Source: Magnetococcales bacterium (GTDB taxonomy: Bacteria; Pseudomonadota; Magnetococcia; Magnetococcales; Magnetaquicoccaceae). From it: a stretch of 41,011 nucleotides of DNA. The notes beneath the pieces are model-generated. The model was not told the DNA's origin, did no database searches, and saw only the letters and a list, made by a program, of their open reading frames with translations. The DNA lies in the NCBI GenBank assembly GCA_015231295.1, contig JADGBU010000006.1:1-41011 (forward strand). Reading direction: 5' to 3'. The translations under genes and the position numbers were made by a program. Position 1 is the stretch's first letter, and the number at the start of each line of letters is the position of its first letter. Of this stretch, positions 35,991-41,011 are shown piece after piece.

Positions 35991-37409
35991 GTGACCGGTT
36001 TTTCCTCGTTTGATCTGCTTCCCCCCATCCTCGCCGCTATCGAAGAGGCAGGATACACCACCCCAACCCCCATTCAGGAACAAGCCATCCCCCATCTGCG
36101 GGAAGGACGTGACCTGCTTGGCATCGCCCAGACCGGAACCGGCAAGACCGCCGCGTTCGCTCTGCCGATTCTGGATCGTCTGGCGCGTCGTCGCATTCGA
36201 CCCGGCTCCCGTCAGGCCCGTGCCCTGATCCTGACCCCGACCCGTGAACTGGCCGCCCAGATCGATGCCAGCTTCGCCACCTACGGACAACGCCTCAATC
36301 TGACACGGGCCGTGGTCTATGGCGGTGTGGGTCAGTATGGCCAGGTCAAGAGCATGGGACGGGGCGTGGACATCCTCACCGCCACCCCCGGACGACTGCT
36401 CGATCTGATGAATCAGGGCTTCGTCAAACTCGACCGCCTGGAAATCTTCGTGCTCGACGAGGCGGATCGCATGCTCGACATGGGTTTCATCCATGACATC
36501 CGCATGGTGATCAGCCATTTGCCGGTGGAGCGTCAGACGCTGCTCTTCTCCGCCACCATGCCCAAGGAGATCGCCCATCTGGCCCAGGGCCTGTTGAGCG
36601 ATCCGGAACAGGTGGAAACCACGCCTCCCGCCACCACGGTGGAACGGGTGGAGCAGAAGGTCTATTTCGTGGAGAAGGGGGATAAACGGGCGGTTCTGGC
36701 GCATCTGCTGCGTCAGGAGTCCCTGACCCGCGCGTTGGTCTTCACCCGTACCAAACACGGTGCCGACAAGGTGGTGGAGGATCTGCAAAAACGCTCCATC
36801 GAGGCGGACGCCATCCATGGCAACAAATCCCAGGGAGCCCGGGAACGGGCGTTGAGCCGCTTTCGCAGCGGAGAGTCCCGAGTGCTGGTGGCCACGGATA
36901 TCGCCGCACGGGGAATCGATGTCTCCGGCATCAGCCATGTGATCAACTTCGATCTGCCCAATGAGCCGGATAATTATGTTCACCGCATCGGTCGCACCGC
37001 GCGGGCCGGTCGGGAAGGGGTGGCGATCTCTTTGTGCGATGCCACGGAAGTGGCGTTTCTGCGGGTCATCGAACGCATCATCCGGATTCCGATTCCGGTG
37101 GAAACGCAACATCCCTATCACTCCGAATTGATCGCCTCCTCTCCGGCGGGTTCGCCGCAACCGGCCTCGCCGTCCCGTTCGGGGGGGCGTCCATCCCGAC
37201 CGGCTCGTCCATCCCGGCCCCCGAGAGATGCCGCCGCTCCGGAAAAAACACAGCGTCCGCCGCGTACCCGTTCCGAGCAGCCCAAAGCGGAGAGTGCGCC
37301 GAGAAGTGTCAAACCCCGTCCGGGTGGTGGGGCGTCCCGTCCCGGTGCGACTCAGGGCAATGCCGCGCGTCCCGCTCGTGCGCCCATGGCGCGTCGTCGG
37401 GTCGATTGA
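35991..37409 (+). CDS. DEAD-box ATP-dependent RNA helicase, RhlE type
   Basis: 472 residues from the GTG at 35991 ([15 protein letters not shown]), with AAGG suitably upstream; the track start at 35904 is a TTG in a basic, low-complexity stretch. All helicase motifs are present: the Q motif [78 protein letters not shown] and [10 protein letters not shown]. It unwinds short RNA duplexes in ribosome assembly or RNA decay. The C-terminal ~100 residues are rich in Pro, Arg and Ser ([18 protein letters not shown]), an RNA-binding tail typical of RhlE. It is followed by a GC-rich repeat and then the AT-rich island. Confidence 0.92.
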   Translation: MTGFSSFDLLPPILAAIEEAGYTTPTPIQEQAIPHLREGRDLLGIAQTGTGKTAAFALPILDRLARRRIRPGSRQARALILTPTRELAAQIDASFATYGQRLNLTRAVVYGGVGQYGQVKSMGRGVDILTATPGRLLDLMNQGFVKLDRLEIFVLDEADRMLDMGFIHDIRMVISHLPVERQTLLFSATMPKEIAHLAQGLLSDPEQVETTPPATTVERVEQKVYFVEKGDKRAVLAHLLRQESLTRALVFTRTKHGADKVVEDLQKRSIEADAIHGNKSQGARERALSRFRSGESRVLVATDIAARGIDVSGISHVINFDLPNEPDNYVHRIGRTARAGREGVAISLCDATEVAFLRVIERIIRIPIPVETQHPYHSELIASSPAGSPQPASPSRSGGRPSRPARPSRPPRDAAAPEKTQRPPRTRSEQPKAESAPRSVKPRPGGGASRPGATQGNAARPARAPMARRRVD

Positions 37410-37424
37410 CAATAAAATCATGAT

Positions 37425-37457
37425 GGAGCCAGGGGGGTTATCCCCCTGGTGGGCTCC
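37425..37457. repeat. GC-rich palindrome (copy G)
   Basis: GGAGCCAGGGGGGTTATCCC and its complement form a palindrome, 15 nt after the helicase stop, and match copies at 2355 and 20005. It marks the right border of the GC-rich chromosome region: from about 37500 on the sequence is AT-rich. The 246 nt between here and the TIR gene hold no gene I can support. Confidence 0.75.
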
Positions 37458-37703
37458 AAGGGGTGAAGGCGATCGATCGAACCCCATCGCCAGGGTAGAT
37501 TTGTGGAGCGGTTTTTTTTTGAAGTAATATGATATTAATAATAGAAAGAATTGTGTTGACTGCGGAGTTTTGGGCTAATAATACGCTTAATATTAAAAAT
37601 TAAACCAATAATTATATTTTAAGTGCTGGACAATGATGATTTGATAGTTTGTGTTGGATAAAATCATGACAAAGTAGATTGACAGTGAGTGCCAATGGTT
37701 GAG

Positions 37704-40265
37704 TTAGAATTTCCCCCTTTTGTTTCCACTCATTACAAGCTGTCCTTGTACAGAAATATTAAGAAGCTCAGCAAGTTGCTGCTTTTCCTTATAACCAACA
37801 GGAAACATATAAACATGCTGCACAATAATTTCTTTTAAAATCCGCATGCAGACAATGTTATCTTTTAATTTATTGGCGGTTTTTCCGATAGAATTGATAT
37901 TTAGATTCCGAGTGAATTGAAGTTCAATAGCCTGCCTAATTAGTGCAAATGCATTTGAATTCTCTCTATTCTCAAGAGATCTGTATATCTCCATGGCTTC
38001 TTTAGAACCAATTGAAGAGCTGATTTTTCTTATCACCGTATTGATAACTCGATACGTCATAATCTGATAAATATGCTCTGCAAATTTCTGAAATTCTTTG
38101 TCAGAAAGGTTGGGATGCTCTTCTAAATGAAGAGCAATTAATTTAATAATCTCATCTTTTGCATCACCTGATGTCTTAATAAAATATTCCAGAAACCTTA
38201 ATCCTGACGATGCACCACTAAGTGCAAGAGCATATAAGGCTTCTCGCTTGAGAGTTGCATGTCTATTTCTAATAATCTGACCAGCAACTTCCATCCCCTT
38301 AAAGACTTTGCTAATATTATCAAAAAAATCGTTGCCAGCATCAATATTATTTGAATTATCATCTTTGTCTATATATTCATTTTCTCTTTCAATACCATCC
38401 AATCGTTTATTGTGCGCCTCTCTTTCTTTGTGAATTTCACGCTGTTCAATAACAATCTCTGGTATTTGCTTGATAAAGTTACCAATAAATGATAATTGAG
38501 TCTTGGAGAGTGGGGCTAATTGCTCTTCACTAAATAACGAATCTAGCACCTCTTGAATCTTAGCCAGAACCCAAGAATCTTTTGTATGGTGCGTTATAAA
38601 AATCAGAATATTAGCAAAATCTTCTCTATGTAAATTTGACAACATTCTAGATACCGCATCTCTTACTTCTAATGACTCAGCATACGATTCTGCAATTCTT
38701 TTTCCAACAAAAAAGTAATAAATATACGGATATTTGAACCCAACACATCCACTTTTCCTGGTAAGAATTGAGTACGAAATTAATTTATTGATTACAGTCT
38801 CGCGCTCAACAGCAAGGTATGTCTTGCAATAGTCATCAAAAAATAAACTAATCTGCTGGTCGTTCAAATTATTGTTTGTTACAAAAATATACCACGCCAA
38901 TTCTGTAAGCACATTGAGATACTTATCAAAGTCCAATTTATGAATCTCTGCCTTATCAAAGGATTGATAAATTAACTGCTGATAGCAATGGCCATATGAT
39001 GTTAAGTCCAGATCCAATTTAGAGTGCGCTTCGAAAATCTGAAGCAGCATAAGTATATATATTGGTTTACGAGGAACGATATTCTTTTTAACCAGAGAAT
39101 CAAGTCTCTGCTTTATTTCGTCACACTGTAAATATAATTCTGTATCGTTAATATTCTCTTCAACGCCTAGCGATATCCATTTTTTAATAAGCTCTTCTCG
39201 ATTCGCATTTCCAAAACCAAGCAGCTCATATTGATTGTAATTGCAAAAAGCTGGATTCTCCCCAAGAACATAAAAAAACGAACTGTCGCAACTGCAAATC
39301 ACAAAGTCAAATATTTTTCCAACATTTTCTATAAAAACGTTTCTATATTGTTGATTTAGATTTATCTTATCGATATTATCAATTAATAACGCCTTGCGAG
39401 ACGCTTTATCAAATGCATCTCTAGCTGTTGCGCCATATTGCTGAGAAAGCATCTTATTGACAATAGAATCTGCATCAGATTTGTTAATCTCAGTAGCGTC
39501 AATGTAAAGTGTTGGCGTATCAACATCTGATAGCTTTTTATAGAAGAATTTAAGAAGCGATGTCTTTCCTTGCTGCTCATCTCCGGCCACAATATAATGC
39601 CCAGGAGCATTAACAATTCTAATTGCGCTATCAATACAAATTGTGTCCTTGCTGTTGTTATTTTCTACCAGTCTAACATCTGGAATCACATAAACATCAC
39701 TAAGACGTATTCTGTCTACTTTTCTGTGTGTTAAAGTGATTTCTGTGTCTTCAATCCACTCAGAAATTAATGCTGAAATAGGGTATTTTCTGTTCTGATG
39801 CAGAGGGGCAACTTCAAATCTTGGAGTAAATTCTTCAATATGCTTTCTAATGTTCTGAATAACATTATCCCATGCCGCATCTTTATTGCCCCATTCAATA
39901 ATTGCTTTTCCATCTTTCGGCACCACCTGGAATTTTGAAAATTTACAATTTTTCCAATCGCAATTCCGAACAATAACTGAAATTATTTTAGCGTTCCCTC
40001 TTTCTTGTCTTTGTAGTGCTTTTGCAACTTCTACGTCATTGCAATAGTCTGACGCTAAGAAGCTAGCACTTATTAATAAAATTATTATATCTGCGCTTTC
40101 TAAATTTTCATCAATCTTATCTTTCCAATCATCTCCAACAACAATCTTTCTATCATGCCATTCAGACACTGTGCCATCTCTTTTTAAAGCAGAAAGATGC
40201 TCTAAAAAATTTTCACAATGCTCCTCATCTTTGTGAGAATAACTAATAAAGATTTTCTTTGTCAT
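37704..40265 (-). CDS. TIR-domain STAND-like NTPase, probable anti-phage immune protein
   Basis: 853 residues from ATG 40265 (the track's 40274 is a GTG). The N-terminal TIR domain (about 3-145) starts KKIFISYSHKDEE and has HDRKIVVGDDW and SDYCNDVEVAKAL with the putative catalytic Glu79, so NAD cleavage is possible. A central P-loop NTPase has GDEQQGKT (228-235, Lys234), Walker B KALLIDNIDKI near 300 and a later IYYFFVGKRIAE motif of STAND/NACHT-like proteins. The C-terminal ~250 residues are helical with a charged coiled coil (REIHKEREAHNKRLD) and an unknown sensor. It is far more AT-rich than its neighbours, a sign of transfer, and has its own promoter. Confidence 0.88.
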   Translation of the reverse strand: MTKKIFISYSHKDEEHCENFLEHLSALKRDGTVSEWHDRKIVVGDDWKDKIDENLESADIIILLISASFLASDYCNDVEVAKALQRQERGNAKIISVIVRNCDWKNCKFSKFQVVPKDGKAIIEWGNKDAAWDNVIQNIRKHIEEFTPRFEVAPLHQNRKYPISALISEWIEDTEITLTHRKVDRIRLSDVYVIPDVRLVENNNSKDTICIDSAIRIVNAPGHYIVAGDEQQGKTSLLKFFYKKLSDVDTPTLYIDATEINKSDADSIVNKMLSQQYGATARDAFDKASRKALLIDNIDKINLNQQYRNVFIENVGKIFDFVICSCDSSFFYVLGENPAFCNYNQYELLGFGNANREELIKKWISLGVEENINDTELYLQCDEIKQRLDSLVKKNIVPRKPIYILMLLQIFEAHSKLDLDLTSYGHCYQQLIYQSFDKAEIHKLDFDKYLNVLTELAWYIFVTNNNLNDQQISLFFDDYCKTYLAVERETVINKLISYSILTRKSGCVGFKYPYIYYFFVGKRIAESYAESLEVRDAVSRMLSNLHREDFANILIFITHHTKDSWVLAKIQEVLDSLFSEEQLAPLSKTQLSFIGNFIKQIPEIVIEQREIHKEREAHNKRLDGIERENEYIDKDDNSNNIDAGNDFFDNISKVFKGMEVAGQIIRNRHATLKREALYALALSGASSGLRFLEYFIKTSGDAKDEIIKLIALHLEEHPNLSDKEFQKFAEHIYQIMTYRVINTVIRKISSSIGSKEAMEIYRSLENRENSNAFALIRQAIELQFTRNLNINSIGKTANKLKDNIVCMRILKEIIVQHVYMFPVGYKEKQQLAELLNISVQGQLVMSGNKRGKF

Positions 40266-40305
40266 TTTAGTCACTTTGCTTTGTTAGCGTAAAAAGCTTT
40301 ACTAC

Positions 40306-40334
40306 AGAATACTGAACACAAAGTTCTGTGTCAA
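40306..40334 (-). promoter_or_regulatory. Strong predicted promoter of the TIR-NTPase gene
   Basis: On the minus strand a perfect TTGACA (40329-40334), a 17-nt spacer and TATTCT (40306-40311) lie 41-69 nt before the ATG. Within the spacer GAAC-TTTGT-GTTC is a short palindrome that could bind a repressor. No regulator gene is linked in the window. Confidence 0.55.
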
Positions 40335-40514
40335 TTCAGTTCATAAAGAGTGCGACTCTCATTGAAAGACTTCTCGCATTCCGTGGTTACCGTTGGCCCT
40401 TCAGCAACTTTCTATCCCCATTTCCTCACTCATTCCAAGCTCTTCCAACTCGTCAGCCAGTACCGTACCTGGGTGGATTGAGTATATCGGCCTTCTCTCG
40501 GTCATGTCCATGGT
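40330..40514 (-). pseudogene. Decayed HigA-type antitoxin fragment
   Basis: From ATG 40514 the frame reads MDMTERRPIYSIHPGTVLADELEELGMS, the classic N-terminus of HigA (IHPG-x-x-L-x-x-ELxELG), then hits a stop after EEMGIESC. In another frame just beyond are remnants that resemble the later HigA helices (RKLLKGQR, compare xIxGQR), so the gene has lost a stretch and gained frameshifts. It lies in the promoter region of the TIR gene. No intact antitoxin is left. Confidence 0.6.
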
Positions 40515-40521
40515 TTGTCGC

Positions 40522-40800
40522 TCAATGGTAATCACCATGCAGCAGGTCAGCGACGGACCAAACGAATGCGGAAAGGAATCGTCGATTCCGGGAGTATCCC
40601 AATGAAACGGTGGATTTGCGAATGCCGAAAAGTCTACCAAAGGCATCGTGTCCAGTCAATGAACCATAAGGAGACACATCCCACAGATGGCGATTCATGC
40701 GGTGGTGCTGTTTTGGGTGGCGGAACATATAATCTTGTAAACCGAAGGAACGGGGGCAGGCGAAAACCTAGGAAATTTGGAGGATGGAGTGTCCTCGCAG
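40522..40800 (-). pseudogene. Possible HigB toxin remnant upstream of higA
   Basis: Directly upstream of the HigA fragment, the frame 40522-40728 ends RFLSAFVWSVADLLHGDYH and then stops, like the HigB C-terminus (RICFxW...DYH-stop). The 5' part of a HigB toxin is not recognisable. The toxin-before-antitoxin order and about 8 nt spacing fit higBA. This is a weak call: the match rests on about 20 residues. Confidence 0.35.
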
Positions 40801-40821
40801 CTCAGCCGGATAGAGCAACGG
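40791..40821 (+). pseudogene. tRNA 5'-half fragment (tRNA-Arg like)
   Basis: A 31-nt stretch GTCCTCGCAGCTCAGCCGGA continuing TAGAGCAACGG matches the acceptor strand, D-arm and start of the anticodon stem of a tRNA-Arg, with two changes in the first nine bases. It stops abruptly at the anticodon stem. It points towards the 3' half of a tRNA-Arg on the other strand at 40969. It looks like a remnant of integration or duplication. Confidence 0.6.
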
Positions 40822-40891
40822 TGGGGGAGGATTTACGGGCCGTCAAGCGGCCTTCCACGCGTGATCAGTGGAATTTACAGAAATGGCATCA

Positions 40892-40920
40892 GGGTTACGT
40901 CTGTAACCCCGGTGTAACCC
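40892..40920. repeat. GGGTTAC repeats next to tRNA-Arg
   Basis: GGGTTAC-GTCT-GTAACCC is a 7-bp perfect inverted repeat, and a further GTAACCC follows at 40914-40920, so the heptamer occurs three times in 29 nt. Such short repeats next to a tRNA 3' end resemble arm-type binding sites of a tyrosine recombinase, but no integrase gene is in the window. Confidence 0.45.
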
Positions 40921-40968
40921 AAAACAAAAAATGCAGAGACGGGAACAAGATCAAGCCATTGATTTTAT

Positions 40969-41011
40969 TGGTGTCCCCGGCGCGATTTGAACGCACGGCC
41001 TACGGATTAGG
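40969..41011 (-). tRNA. tRNA-Arg (CCT), 3' part only, runs off right edge
   Basis: On the minus strand the last 43 nt read CCTAATCCGTAGGCCGTGCG followed by TTCAAATCGCGC and an acceptor end CGGGGACACCA. The T-stem GTGCG/CGCGC pairs (one G-T), the T-loop TTCAAAT is standard, and CCA is encoded. CCT at the window edge sits where the anticodon should be, followed by AA and a stem TCCGT, so tRNA-Arg(CCT) is the likely identity. The 5' half lies beyond the edge and cannot be checked. Confidence 0.75.

Noticed and set aside
37500-37703. AT-rich region scanned for a gene or RNA after the helicase
   Set aside because: No open frame of length, no tRNA-like or riboswitch pattern seen; it is probably the 3' flank of the island.

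Overview
The window comes from a GC-rich bacterium, most likely a proteobacterium. I suspect the Magnetococcales/Alphaproteobacteria area, because of the dense Gram-negative two-component signalling, the Liv transporter and a GC-rich palindromic repeat family that I associate with those genomes. That placement is inference; no rRNA or magnetosome gene is present. Nearly all genes are dense, GC-rich and chromosomal in style, apart from one clearly AT-rich island near the right end.

Layout. (1) 1-8560, minus strand: a block of Mu-like phage structural genes: gpI-type protease/scaffold, DUF2190-type cement protein, major capsid protein, a small DUF7210-like protein, gp36 (DUF1320), gp37-like tail terminator, then tail-side proteins ending in a discoidin-like protein that runs off the left edge. 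No portal, terminase, transposase or lysis gene lies upstream of the protease, so the block looks truncated or split. (2) 8733-14307, plus: a YbjN-like protein and a complete branched-chain amino acid ABC transporter, livK-H-M-G-F. (3) 14478-17466, plus: pgpA, a CinA/PncC-type amidase and a LysM plus L,D-transpeptidase, overlapping end to end. (4) 17506-27133: a signalling cluster of a GAF histidine kinase, a REC-DUF3369-HD-GYP c-di-GMP phosphodiesterase, hemD on the other strand, a hybrid kinase with two receivers and an HPt, and a REC-kinase. The two GAF domains share an unusual Cys/His pattern. (5) 27242-28740, minus: a secreted DUF3616/esterase-like protein and a 74-residue protein behind a promoter overlapped by a Fur-box-like palindrome. 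(6) 28835-34637, minus: tsaD-gpsA-rimB-like-rimK-sulP (SulP with STAS and cyclic-nucleotide-binding domains). (7) 34732-37409, plus: hemC and a RhlE-type DEAD-box helicase.

(8) 37500-41011 is the accessory end. An AT-rich stretch carries a single 853-residue TIR-NTPase (STAND/NACHT-like) gene with its own strong promoter. Behind it lie a decayed higBA toxin-antitoxin remnant, a 31-nt tRNA 5'-half fragment, repeated GGGTTAC motifs and the 3' half of a tRNA-Arg on the opposite strand that runs off the edge. This looks like a tRNA-associated integration hotspot that took up an NLR-like defence gene.

A family of GC-rich palindromic modules sits between operons at seven or more places, including two copies of a 40-nt module that are identical but inverted. 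They probably act as transcription terminators or REP-like elements and they explain many spurious short ORFs. The strongest candidates for follow-up are the TIR-NTPase with its tRNA-proximal hotspot, the paired Cys/His GAF kinases next to the HD-GYP protein, the Fur-controlled small protein and the truncated Mu-like head-tail block.
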